From Candidatus Zixiibacteriota bacterium (GTDB lineage Bacteria > Zixibacteria > MSB-5A5 > DSPP01), in NCBI GenBank assembly GCA_022614805.1, contig JAKEHY010000005.1:1-37651 (forward strand): DNA of 37,651 bases, given 5' to 3'. Below the pieces are notes generated by a model. That model was not told the origin of the DNA. It saw only the letters and a list, made by a program, of their open reading frames with translations, and did not search any database. This document shows, piece after piece, positions 15,614 to 23,437 of this stretch. Position 1 is the first letter of the stretch. Each line of letters starts with the position of its first letter. A program made the translations under genes and the position numbers.

Positions 15614-17076
15614 CAGTTCCGTCCCCTCAAATTTTCCAAAAGTCCGCGCACCAAAACATCCAGGCCGGTGCCGCGGGAGGCCTTGACCAGGACGAAATCG
15701 CCGGGGCGCAGCTCTTCGGCCAAAAATCCGAGCGCCTCTTTTTTATCTTGGAACCAGAGCACTTTTTGGGCATCCATTCCGGCCGCGACGGCCGCATCCG
15801 CCAGCGCTTTCGATTCCGGCCCGACCGCCACCAGCAGGTCCGGTTCGGCCTCCGCCGCCCGTTTTCCGACCTCGGCGTGCAAAATTTTTGATTTCTCCCC
15901 CAATTCCCGCATATCTCCCAGACAGGCCACCCTGCGGGCCGCTTTTTGCTCCCCAAGGGTGGCTAAAGCGGCCCGCATAGAGTCGGGGTTGGCATTGTAG
16001 CTGTCGTTCAAAATCGAAATCCCGGCCGCCTTTTCCAATTCCATCCGCCAGGCGACCGGCCTGAAGCCTTCGAGCGCCCTGCCAGCTTTCTCCAAATCTG
16101 CCCCTATCGTTTCCGCCAGCGCCAGCGCGACCAGGGCGTTGTAAACCTGATGCCGTCCCATTATGGAGAGAGAAACGGAAAGTTTTCCATTGTAAGTGAA
16201 ATCGTATCCCCTTTTTTCATTGGGTCTTAACTCCGATGCTTGATAATCGGCTTTCCTTTCGATGCCAAACCAAGAAAATTGAATCTCCTGCCGGGCCCGG
16301 TATTTGGAAAGCATCGGGTCGTCGGCGTTCAGGAAGAGTTTTCCTCCCGGCGGGAGGCCATCCGCCAGCTTAAGTTTCTCCCGCATCACGTTTTCCCTGC
16401 TTCCCAAAAACTCAAGATGGGTGTCACCGATGTTCAAAACCACGCCGAAATCGGGCCGGCAGATTAAAACCACCCGTTCCATCTCCCCCAATTTGGAAAT
16501 TCCTATCTCGTACACGGCGGCCTTGTGTTCTTTCTTCAAGGTGAAAACGGAAAGGGGAAGCCCGATTAAATTGTTGAAGTTGCCGAGGGAGCCGGAGGTC
16601 GGAAAGCTGGCCGAGAGGGCGGCATAACTCATTTCCTTGGCCGTCGTTTTGCCGGAAGAGCCGGTAATCCCCGCAACTTTTAAGGAAAACCGTCCCCGGT
16701 ACCAGGCCGCCAGATCTCCGAAGGAACCCAAGGTATCCGGCACGACCAAAAGCGGTTTCCCTTCCGGGCGGTTCTGCAAATACCAGGCCTTGGAAACCAC
16801 GGAAAGCCCCGCCCCGGCGGCAAAGGCCCGCTCCAGATACTGATGGCCGTCCGAACTCTCCCCCGGCAGGGCAAAGAAAATATCCCCGCGGGCAAGCTGG
16901 CGGGTGTCGGTGGTGACGGCATACAAATGCTCCGCCTGGCTTATGCCGGAAAGCTCCCCCTTCACCGCCCAGGCAATCTGGCCGGCCGAGAACCCTGTGG
17001 CATCGCCGAAAAGCACCCGATAGGAAGGGGTCTCTTTGGCCATCTTTACGAAATTTTCAGTTGTTGCCGTCAGCAT
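15613..17076 (-). CDS. murF: UDP-MurNAc-tripeptide--D-alanyl-D-alanine ligase MurF
   Basis: MurF adds D-Ala-D-Ala to UDP-MurNAc-tripeptide. The P-loop GITGSSGKTT is at 136-145, and LNDSYNANPDSMRAAL is the conserved MurF C-terminal motif. The frame starts at ATG 17076 (487 aa), with GAGG only 2 bases before it and a 20-base overlap with murE. A start at ATG 17043 would give 476 aa but has no ribosome binding site. The true start is uncertain; the enzyme identity is not. Confidence 0.95.
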   Translation of the reverse strand: MLTATTENFVKMAKETPSYRVLFGDATGFSAGQIAWAVKGELSGISQAEHLYAVTTDTRQLARGDIFFALPGESSDGHQYLERAFAAGAGLSVVSKAWYLQNRPEGKPLLVVPDTLGSFGDLAAWYRGRFSLKVAGITGSSGKTTAKEMSYAALSASFPTSGSLGNFNNLIGLPLSVFTLKKEHKAAVYEIGISKLGEMERVVLICRPDFGVVLNIGDTHLEFLGSRENVMREKLKLADGLPPGGKLFLNADDPMLSKYRARQEIQFSWFGIERKADYQASELRPNEKRGYDFTYNGKLSVSLSIMGRHQVYNALVALALAETIGADLEKAGRALEGFRPVAWRMELEKAAGISILNDSYNANPDSMRAALATLGEQKAARRVACLGDMRELGEKSKILHAEVGKRAAEAEPDLLVAVGPESKALADAAVAAGMDAQKVLWFQDKKEALGFLAEELRPGDFVLVKASRGTGLDVLVRGLLENLRGRN

Positions 17077-18568
17077 ACCCTCTTTTTTTCAAGGCCTCCC
17101 GAAAAACTTCCCGGTCGTCGAACGGAAACTTTTTATCCCCTATCTGCTGGTAGACCTCGTGCCCCTTGCCGCAGGCCACCAGAAAATCCCCATCTTGGGC
17201 CGCTTGCACCATTTCCGAAAGCGCTTCCCGCCGGTCGGTAATCGTTCGGACTTTCGAGCGGTCCGAAAAACCGAACAAGGTTTCTTTGATAATCTCTTCC
17301 GGCGGTTCGGAGCGGGGATTGTCGGAGGTGAGAAAAATTAGGTCGGCGTACTTTTCCGCCGCCTGCGCCATCAAAGGGCGCTTCCCTTTATCCCTATCCC
17401 CGCCGCAGCCGAAAGCGACCAGAACCCGCTTCGGTTTGAAAAACCGGGCCAGCTTTAAAATCTGTTCGATACCATCCGGCGTGTGGGCGTAGTCCACCAC
17501 CACGATAAACGGCTGCCCCGCCTTAACCTGCTCCACCCGCCCGGGAACCGGCGGCGATTTTTCCAGTGCGGACTTTACCAATTCGGCATCATAACCGTAA
17601 GCCAGCCCGGCCGCGGCCGCCGCCAAAAGGTTTTGCAGATTGAAAGGCCCGACCAACTGCGTCTTCAAGGAAAATTTTTTCCCCTTGTGGGCGAAATCCA
17701 CCTCCGTCCCCTCAGTGGTGAAGCGGTATTTAACGGCATGCAAATCAGCGGTTGGATGCTCCGCGGAATAAGTAAAAACCATCCCTTTGGTCAGCTTCCG
17801 AAAGAATTCGGACTCGGGGGCATCCAAATTCAAAACCGCCTTGCCGGAGGGCTTCAAATGCCGGGTGAAGAGCTTCAGCTTTTCTTCCCGGTACGCTTCC
17901 ATTGTTTTGTGAAAGTCCAAATGGTCGCGGGTCAAATTGGTGAAAACCGCCACGTCGAAGAAAATTTCCTCCACCCGGCCCAACGCCAGAGCATGGGAGG
18001 AGACCTCCAGCGAGGCGGCCTTTCCCCCCCGTTGGGCTATGTTGTAAAAAAAGCGGGCCAAATCCAAAGATTCCGGGGTGGTGTTCCAAGCCGGAATCGA
18101 TTCGCCGGCGAATTCGTAGGCAATCGTCCCCAGAACCGCCGGGTTCGTTCCGGCCTCTTTCAGGATATCCCGCATCAAGAAAGCGACCGTCGATTTGCCG
18201 TTCGTGCCGGTGACGCCGAACAAAGTCAGCCGGGCGGCCGGATGACGGTAGGCCAGATGGGAGACTTTCGCGAGGGCGGTCCGTATTTCCGGCACAACCA
18301 GCCAGGCAACCTCCGTCTCCAACCCAAAATTCGCGGCGACCACCCCCGTGGCCCCTTTCTTCACCGCCTCCGGGACAAACTGTTTCCCGTCCTGCTTGAA
18401 GCCGGAAATGGCGAAAAACAAGGAGTTTTCGGTCACCCGGCGGGAATCGCACTCCACCCCGTAAAACTCCGACGGCAACTCTCCAATGATTTTGGCTTCC
18501 GGCAGAATTTTCAAGATTTCCTCTTTTTTGACCGGCCCCGGCAGGGAGGCGGTGAAAAGCTCACTCAT
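17057..18568 (-). CDS. murE: UDP-MurNAc-tripeptide synthetase MurE (meso-DAP type)
   Basis: MurE adds the third residue of the stem peptide. VTGTNGKST (119-127) is the P-loop. DNPR at 416-419, followed by SEPP, is the motif that in characterised enzymes selects meso-diaminopimelate over lysine, so this organism very likely has DAP-type peptidoglycan. At 503 aa it has normal length. The ATG overlaps the ftsI stop by 8 bases. Confidence 0.97.
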   Translation of the reverse strand: MSELFTASLPGPVKKEEILKILPEAKIIGELPSEFYGVECDSRRVTENSLFFAISGFKQDGKQFVPEAVKKGATGVVAANFGLETEVAWLVVPEIRTALAKVSHLAYRHPAARLTLFGVTGTNGKSTVAFLMRDILKEAGTNPAVLGTIAYEFAGESIPAWNTTPESLDLARFFYNIAQRGGKAASLEVSSHALALGRVEEIFFDVAVFTNLTRDHLDFHKTMEAYREEKLKLFTRHLKPSGKAVLNLDAPESEFFRKLTKGMVFTYSAEHPTADLHAVKYRFTTEGTEVDFAHKGKKFSLKTQLVGPFNLQNLLAAAAAGLAYGYDAELVKSALEKSPPVPGRVEQVKAGQPFIVVVDYAHTPDGIEQILKLARFFKPKRVLVAFGCGGDRDKGKRPLMAQAAEKYADLIFLTSDNPRSEPPEEIIKETLFGFSDRSKVRTITDRREALSEMVQAAQDGDFLVACGKGHEVYQQIGDKKFPFDDREVFREALKKRGYADGNN

Positions 18569-20501
18569 CCGTAAAGGGGGGACGGCAGGAAAGAATCACC
18601 TCCGTCCGGCCGATGGGGGCGCCGGGCGGCAGGTTTTGCTCCCGCACCACTCCTTTTCCTTTTACCCGCACGGAGAGCCCCCGGACGGAGGCCTCCCGCA
18701 ACGCCAGCCGGACCGGCATCCCGGAAAAATCCGGCACCAGTTGCAGGGGCCAGCCCCCGGTCGGCGCTGGCGGCTGCGTGGCGGCGGAAGCCACCTGTAA
18801 AAGCGGGAACGATTCTTCCGGCTCTTCCGGACGCAAAGGCTCTTCGAGAAGCGTCAAAAATTTTTCCGCCACGCTGCGAAAAACCGGCGCGGCCACCTCT
18901 CCGCCGTAGTAGGCCCCCTTCGGCTCATCCAGGGCAACGAGCCCGGCCACGCGGGGGGCCGCCACCGGGAAAAAGCCGACGAAGGAGGAGACGTAGCGCC
19001 CCGGCAGGTAGCGCCGGGTCTGCGGGTCCGGTTTTTTGGAGGTGCCGGTTTTGCCGCCGACCGAGACTCCTTCCACTTTGGCCGCCTGGCCAGTGCCGGA
19101 ATCGACCACCCCGGAAAAGAAGCGGCGCAAAACCAGAGCCGTCTGGCTGGAAACCACCCGGCCGGCCTCCTCCGGCAGCCTTTGCCAGACCAGCGTCCCT
19201 TTTTCGTCCCGGACCTCCTTGACCAGATACGGTTTCATCCGCACCCCGTCGTTGGCCACGGCGGCGTAGGCGCACACCAGCTGCAGGGGGGTGACCGCCA
19301 CGCCGTAGCCGTAGGAACAGGTCGCCAGCCGTATTTCCTTCAAACTTTTTTCGGAGGGCAACTGCCCCGGCGCCTCCCCGGGCAAATCGATTCCGGTTTT
19401 TTCCCCGAAGCCGAATTTTTTCGCCGCCGCGCAAAAGGCCGGCCCTCCTATGGCCAGCCCGATTTTGGCCAGGGCGATGTTGGAGGATTTGACCACCGCA
19501 TCCTCAAAGGTGAGCCACTCGTGGCGGTGCACGTCGTGGATGGTACGCCGGCCGATTTTATAATCCCCGTTCTCGCAGTAAACGGGGCTTCCGGCCGAAA
19601 ACTTGCCCGACTCCAGAGCCGCCGCGGCGGTGACCAGCTTGAAAGTTGAACCGGGTTCATAGATGTCGGCGATGAGCCGGTTTTTTTGCCGGCTGGCGCG
19701 CGGGTCCGGGTTGCCGGCCAGGCAGGCGGCCATTGCCCAGAGCTCCCCCGTTTTGGGGTCCATAAAAATCCCGTAGGCGCCCGCGGCTTTGGTTTTCTCC
19801 AGAGCCCGCACGAGCTCTTCTTCCAAAACCGACTGCATCCGCACGTCGATGGTGGTTACCAGGCTGTTTCCGGATTTCGGCCTGGAGTTCTCTCCCTCCA
19901 CCCGGTAGGTCCGGCCGCGGGCATCCCGCACCAGGGGCAAGCGGGCGGAATCGCCGCGCAAATAACTTTCGTAAAACAGCTCCACGCCCGCCTGGCCGGC
20001 TCCGTCCACGCTTGTGAAACCGAGCCAGTCCACTCCCAGGGGATAGTACGGGTAGGCCCGCCGGTCTTCGGGGGTGACGTAAACGCCGCGCGGCCTCCTT
20101 TTTTGAATTTTTTCAGCCTCCTCTTTTTCCACGTCCCGCAAAAGCCAGACAAACCCACGGCGCTTTCTTTTTTCCCCCAGTTCCCGCTCCGAAAGCCTTC
20201 CCCGGAAAACGGCCCGGGACAAAAAGCGCGGGGCGCCCAAACTTTCGGCAAAGCTGAAAAAGGAGTAGGTCGGCAAATTTTGGGCCAGCACTTCGCCGTT
20301 CCGGTCGAAAATGAGGCCCCGGCTGCCGGCCAAAACCTTCACTCCCTGCTCCTGTTCGCGGGCCAGGCGAGCATAGCGGGGACCGGAGAAAATCTGAATC
20401 TGCAGCAGGCGGAGAACGAGGGCCCCCCAGACCAGAAGCGAAAGGGAGAAAAGCAGCCGCACCCGCCCCTTGGAGACGCCGAAGGAAAACCTATCGGCCA
20501 T
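18561..20501 (-). CDS. ftsI: Septal transpeptidase FtsI / class B penicillin-binding protein with PASTA domain
   Basis: A membrane anchor (about 13-36) precedes the class B dimerisation region (RGLIFDRNGEVLA, 61-73) and the transpeptidase domain. Catalytic motifs are STFK (285-288, nucleophile Ser285), SSN (339-341) and KTG (484-486). Residues about 586-640 form one PASTA-like module, found in many FtsI/PBP2x and SpoVD-like proteins but absent from E. coli FtsI. The protein crosslinks septal peptidoglycan with FtsW. The start overlaps the ftsL-like gene by 11 bases. Confidence 0.95.
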   Translation of the reverse strand: MADRFSFGVSKGRVRLLFSLSLLVWGALVLRLLQIQIFSGPRYARLAREQEQGVKVLAGSRGLIFDRNGEVLAQNLPTYSFFSFAESLGAPRFLSRAVFRGRLSERELGEKRKRRGFVWLLRDVEKEEAEKIQKRRPRGVYVTPEDRRAYPYYPLGVDWLGFTSVDGAGQAGVELFYESYLRGDSARLPLVRDARGRTYRVEGENSRPKSGNSLVTTIDVRMQSVLEEELVRALEKTKAAGAYGIFMDPKTGELWAMAACLAGNPDPRASRQKNRLIADIYEPGSTFKLVTAAAALESGKFSAGSPVYCENGDYKIGRRTIHDVHRHEWLTFEDAVVKSSNIALAKIGLAIGGPAFCAAAKKFGFGEKTGIDLPGEAPGQLPSEKSLKEIRLATCSYGYGVAVTPLQLVCAYAAVANDGVRMKPYLVKEVRDEKGTLVWQRLPEEAGRVVSSQTALVLRRFFSGVVDSGTGQAAKVEGVSVGGKTGTSKKPDPQTRRYLPGRYVSSFVGFFPVAAPRVAGLVALDEPKGAYYGGEVAAPVFRSVAEKFLTLLEEPLRPEEPEESFPLLQVASAATQPPAPTGGWPLQLVPDFSGMPVRLALREASVRGLSVRVKGKGVVREQNLPPGAPIGRTEVILSCRPPFTDE

Positions 20502-20916
20502 TTTTGAACTCCTGGGCTGCCACGACCGCTTCTTTGAAGGGAAGGCTTTGCCGGAGGCGGGCCAGAAGGCCCCGGTCGTCCAGGTTTTTTTGCCAGAGGT
20601 TTTCTTCCGGGACCGGGAAAAGCGGCAGCCGCGCCAACTGCCCCAGCCGGGGGTATTCCAGCCCCAAAGCCACCGCTTTCTTCTCGAGCGCCTCGGCCGA
20701 AGAGGCCCGCGCGACCTCCCCTTCGAGATAGGCGATGTTTTCCTCCAGTTTCTGCTTGTCTTTTTCCAAGGCCGCCGTTTCCTCCAAAAGGGAGTAGGTT
20801 TTCACCCGCTGGCCGACGTACGCCGCCGCCAGGGCGACGACCAAGACCACGCAGCCGAACGCTTTGGCCAACCGGGTTTTGAACAAAAACAGATAAAAGA
20901 GAAAAAATCGCTTCAT
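20491..20916 (-). CDS. ftsL: FtsL-like bitopic divisome protein
   Basis: The 141-aa product from ATG 20916 has a short hydrophobic and basic N-terminus, a membrane segment (about 17-35, GCVVLVVALAAAYVG), and a Leu/Glu/Lys-rich coiled coil (about 40-75, LLEETAALEKDKQKLEENIA). This is the FtsL plan, and the gene sits exactly between rsmH and ftsI, where ftsL is expected. Sequence similarity is too low for motif proof. A C-terminal extension beyond the coiled coil makes it somewhat longer than E. coli FtsL. The ATG overlaps the rsmH stop by 4 bases (ATGA), so I reject the longer frame starting at 21039. Confidence 0.82.
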   Translation of the reverse strand: MKRFFLFYLFLFKTRLAKAFGCVVLVVALAAAYVGQRVKTYSLLEETAALEKDKQKLEENIAYLEGEVARASSAEALEKKAVALGLEYPRLGQLARLPLFPVPEENLWQKNLDDRGLLARLRQSLPFKEAVVAAQEFKNGR

Positions 20917-21815
20917 AGTTTTTGGGCCGCCCGCAGCTTGGCCGAACCGGCGCGGGGGTTTTCTTCTTTCTCCTTTGCCGAAGCCAGCACCGGTTTGGCG
21001 GTCAAAATTTTCAAGGAGGCCCGGTGCCCGCAAAGGCATTCCGGCAGCCCCGGCGGGCAGACGCAGTCTTTGGATTCCCGTTTGAAAAAATCTTTGACCA
21101 GGCGGTCTTCCAGCGAGTGGTAGGAAATCGCCACCAGCCGCCCGCCCGGTTCCAAAAGCGGAAGGGAGGCCTCCAAACCCCGCCGGATGTTTTCCAATTC
21201 CTGATTGACTTCAATTCGCAGGGCCTGAAAGATTCGGGCCAGAAAGCGGCGGGGATTCGGGCCTCTCCAGAATGCAACCAAAAGCAGGCGCAATTCTCCG
21301 GTCGCGGTTATGCGCTTTTTCTGCCGGGCTTTAACTAAAAAGCGGGCCAGGGATTTGGCCTTCGGCTCTTCCCCGTAGCGGAAAAAAACGTCCGCCAGGG
21401 CCTTTTCCGAATATTCGTTTAAAATTTTTTCGGCGGTGAGTTCCTGGCCCCGGTCGAAGCGCATATCGAGGGGGCCTTCGAGTTGAAAGGAAAAACCGCG
21501 GGAGGGGTCATCCAGTTGTTCGGAGGAAAGTCCGAAGTCAAAGAGAATGCCGGAGGGCCGGGCGACCCCCGCCAGCGCCAGCCGGTCCGGCATTTCGGCA
21601 AAATTTCCCCTATAAAAAGAAAAACGCGGACTTTGCAACGCGGCTCCCTCCGGCATCCTATCCCGGTCGATTCCGATTACCGTCCCCGCAAAACCGGGGA
21701 GTTCCAAAAGCGCCTTAGAATGACCCCCTCCTCCGAAGGTCATATCCACGTACGCTCCGTCCGGCCGGGCCAGCCAAAACGAGAGCACTTCCCGAACCAG
21801 AACCGGCCGGTGCAC
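20913..21815 (-). CDS. rsmH: 16S rRNA (cytosine-1402-N4)-methyltransferase RsmH
   Basis: RsmH (formerly MraW) methylates C1402 of 16S rRNA in the decoding centre using SAM. The N-terminal HRPVLVREVL and the SAM loop DMTFGGGGHSKALL (24-37) are characteristic, as is SYHSLEDRLVKDFFK near the C-terminus. The start is GTG 21815, three bases after the mraZ stop. At 300 aa it has family length. It is the standard second gene of the dcw cluster. Confidence 0.97.
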   Translation of the reverse strand: MHRPVLVREVLSFWLARPDGAYVDMTFGGGGHSKALLELPGFAGTVIGIDRDRMPEGAALQSPRFSFYRGNFAEMPDRLALAGVARPSGILFDFGLSSEQLDDPSRGFSFQLEGPLDMRFDRGQELTAEKILNEYSEKALADVFFRYGEEPKAKSLARFLVKARQKKRITATGELRLLLVAFWRGPNPRRFLARIFQALRIEVNQELENIRRGLEASLPLLEPGGRLVAISYHSLEDRLVKDFFKRESKDCVCPPGLPECLCGHRASLKILTAKPVLASAKEKEENPRAGSAKLRAAQKL

Positions 21816-21818
21816 CCA

Positions 21819-22265
21819 CTACGCTCCCCCCGAAGGCCCGGGCAGAATTTTTTCCGCGACTTTGTCCCATTTGGGCTTGAAGCGGGCCATAAAGTTTTTG
21901 AAGCGGGCCGGATTCCAAATTTCCATCCACCGGGAAACCCCCACCACCACCGCCTCGCCGGTGAGGCCGGCCTCCTTCAAAAAATTTTCCGGAATCAAAA
22001 TACGCCCCTGGGCGTCGGGCACGACTTCCTGGGTGTTGGCGTAGAGGTAGCGGGAAAAATCCCGGAAGGCCCCCCGGGTGAAGGACTGGCCGGAAAGGTT
22101 TTTTTCAATCCCTTCCCACTCCGATTCGGGATACAAAACGAGGTAGTCCCCGAAGCCGGGGGATAAATAAAACTTTTCCCCTCCCTCCTTTCGCAGCCTG
22201 GCGGGGATGGCCATTCTCCCCTTGTCGTCCACCGCGGTGCGGTAATTCCCGGTATATCCGGCCAT
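21819..22265 (-). CDS. mraZ: Transcriptional regulator MraZ
   Basis: MraZ is a ring-forming AbrB-like DNA-binding protein that represses the dcw promoter. Both repeats of the family DxxxR motif are visible: AVDDKGRMAIPARLR near residue 11 and VVPDAQGRILIPENFL later. ATG 22265 gives the normal MraZ N-terminus (MAGYTGNYR) and 148 aa. The ribosome binding site is distant (AGAGG about 14 bases upstream). A longer frame to 22397 would include the MraZ operator and is rejected. Its predicted binding boxes lie at 22362-22386. Confidence 0.95.
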   Translation of the reverse strand: MAGYTGNYRTAVDDKGRMAIPARLRKEGGEKFYLSPGFGDYLVLYPESEWEGIEKNLSGQSFTRGAFRDFSRYLYANTQEVVPDAQGRILIPENFLKEAGLTGEAVVVGVSRWMEIWNPARFKNFMARFKPKWDKVAEKILPGPSGGA

Positions 22266-22361
22266 CGGACAAAAAAGACCTCTCCCTTCCCTTTTCAGGG
22301 TGCTTCCGCTCGTGCAAGCGGGACTTTTTATTAACCCGAAAAACGCCTGCCTTGCCGCTTC

Positions 22362-22386
22362 CCCCACCTTTCCCCACTTCCACCCA
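22362..22386 (-). promoter_or_regulatory. MraZ operator: three TGGGN boxes
   Basis: The reverse strand contains TGGGT (22382-22386), TGGGG (22372-22376) and TGGGG (22362-22366), each separated by exactly 5 bases. In E. coli, MraZ binds three TGGGN repeats with 5-base spacers next to its own promoter. Here the boxes begin about 8 bases downstream of the predicted transcription start, a position suited to repression of the whole dcw operon. Confidence 0.85.
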
Positions 22387-22400
22387 AAAAAATCCACTCC

Positions 22401-22429
22401 ATATTATTCCTCCCCACATCGCTTGTCAA
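22401..22429 (-). promoter_or_regulatory. dcw operon promoter (Pmra)
   Basis: TTGACA (22424-22429), a 17-base spacer and TAATAT (22401-22406) on the reverse strand form a near-consensus sigma70 promoter. Transcription would start near 22394, with a leader of about 128 bases to mraZ. The leader contains the TGGGN boxes and a small 5-bp hairpin (22306-22321). Confidence 0.85.
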
Positions 22430-22546
22430 GAACAATCTGGGGTTTTTCAAAAAATTTTTCGAAACGAGAGGAAAACGTCCCGCCGAAAGAGAACCGGACG
22501 GCAAGCTTGTTGCCTGGCGTTTTTTGGTGCAAGTGAAAAAAAGAAC

Positions 22547-23437
22547 TTAGCGGAGGAAAACCGAACCGAAAACAGCCCTACCGACAGCGGTAAGAATTAC
22601 AAGCGGCAATAGTAATAGTAGAAAAGTTTTTTGAAGCAAGCTCGACCATTTCCAAAGATAGCGGAAGAATCCGAAATGCGAGGAAAAGTAAAAAACGGCC
22701 CCCATTTTTCGAGTCGAAGCGCCCTGCCGGTGAAAAACTTTGGCTTCCGGCACGAAAGCAATCCGGTAACCGGCTTGCCTCAACCGGCGGCAAAAATCGA
22801 CGTCGCCGAAAAAAACGAAAAAACGCTCGTCCAGTCCGCCGATTTTTTCCAGCGCCTCCCGCCGGACTAAAAGGGCCGAGGCCATCGGCTGCTGGACTTC
22901 GCGAAAGGTTCGATGGTCGAACTCCGGAAGTTTCCAGCGGTTGAAAAACGATTTCGGAAAAAGAAAGGCCAGTCCCGCCGTTTGAAAAACCAAGTCTGCC
23001 AAAGTTGGCAGCCGTCGGCAGGAGGGCTGGATGCCGCCGCCGGGGTCTAAAAGCTGCGGAGAGGCGGCGGCGAATTCGGGGCGCTGTTCCAAGAAGCGAA
23101 CCAATCCTCGCAAAGCTTCCGGCTGGAACCAAGTATCCGGGTTGGCAAAAAAAACAAACTCCCCCCTGGCGGCCTTGACTCCCTGATTATTGGCGGCCGA
23201 CCAGCCGAGGTTTTCTTGATTTGAAATTAGTAAAGTTGCCTTGTTCCACTTTCGGACTAAATCGACGCTTGAATCGGAGGAATGGTTATCGACGAACAGG
23301 ACTTCGATTTCGCCGGCGGGGAATTGTTCCAAACTGCGCAAAAAATCCGGCAGGCAGTCGGCGGAATTAAAGGTTGCGCAAACGACTGAGACTTTCGGGC
23401 TATTCTTTTCGGCGGTAGATGCGGATGGGCCCGGCAT
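22547..23437 (-). CDS. Glycosyltransferase family 2 protein
   Basis: A GT-A fold is indicated by VSVVCATFNSADCLPDFLRS near the N-terminus, the VDNHSSD strand-loop, and FFANPDTWF (97-105), where NPD replaces the usual DxD metal-binding triad, as in many rhamnosyltransferase-like (WbbL-type) GT2 enzymes. A C-terminal hydrophobic segment (LLLLLPLVILTAVG) suggests membrane association. I chose ATG 23437 because AAAGGA lies 5 bases upstream; the ATG at 23452 lacks a ribosome binding site. It is the last gene of the envelope operon and overlaps the preceding gene by 38 bases. The sugar and acceptor cannot be told. Confidence 0.88.
   Translation of the reverse strand: MPGPSASTAEKNSPKVSVVCATFNSADCLPDFLRSLEQFPAGEIEVLFVDNHSSDSSVDLVRKWNKATLLISNQENLGWSAANNQGVKAARGEFVFFANPDTWFQPEALRGLVRFLEQRPEFAAASPQLLDPGGGIQPSCRRLPTLADLVFQTAGLAFLFPKSFFNRWKLPEFDHRTFREVQQPMASALLVRREALEKIGGLDERFFVFFGDVDFCRRLRQAGYRIAFVPEAKVFHRQGASTRKMGAVFYFSSHFGFFRYLWKWSSLLQKTFLLLLLPLVILTAVGRAVFGSVFLR

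Noticed and set aside
17483-18574. Plus-strand 363-codon frame opposite murE
   Set aside because: It covers the exact complement of MurE, has no family motif and no ribosome binding site.
22500-22530. Possible terminator GGCAAGCTTGTTGCC with a nearby T6 run after the GT2 gene
   Set aside because: The T-run is on the plus strand, where no gene precedes it. On the minus strand no T-run follows the stem.
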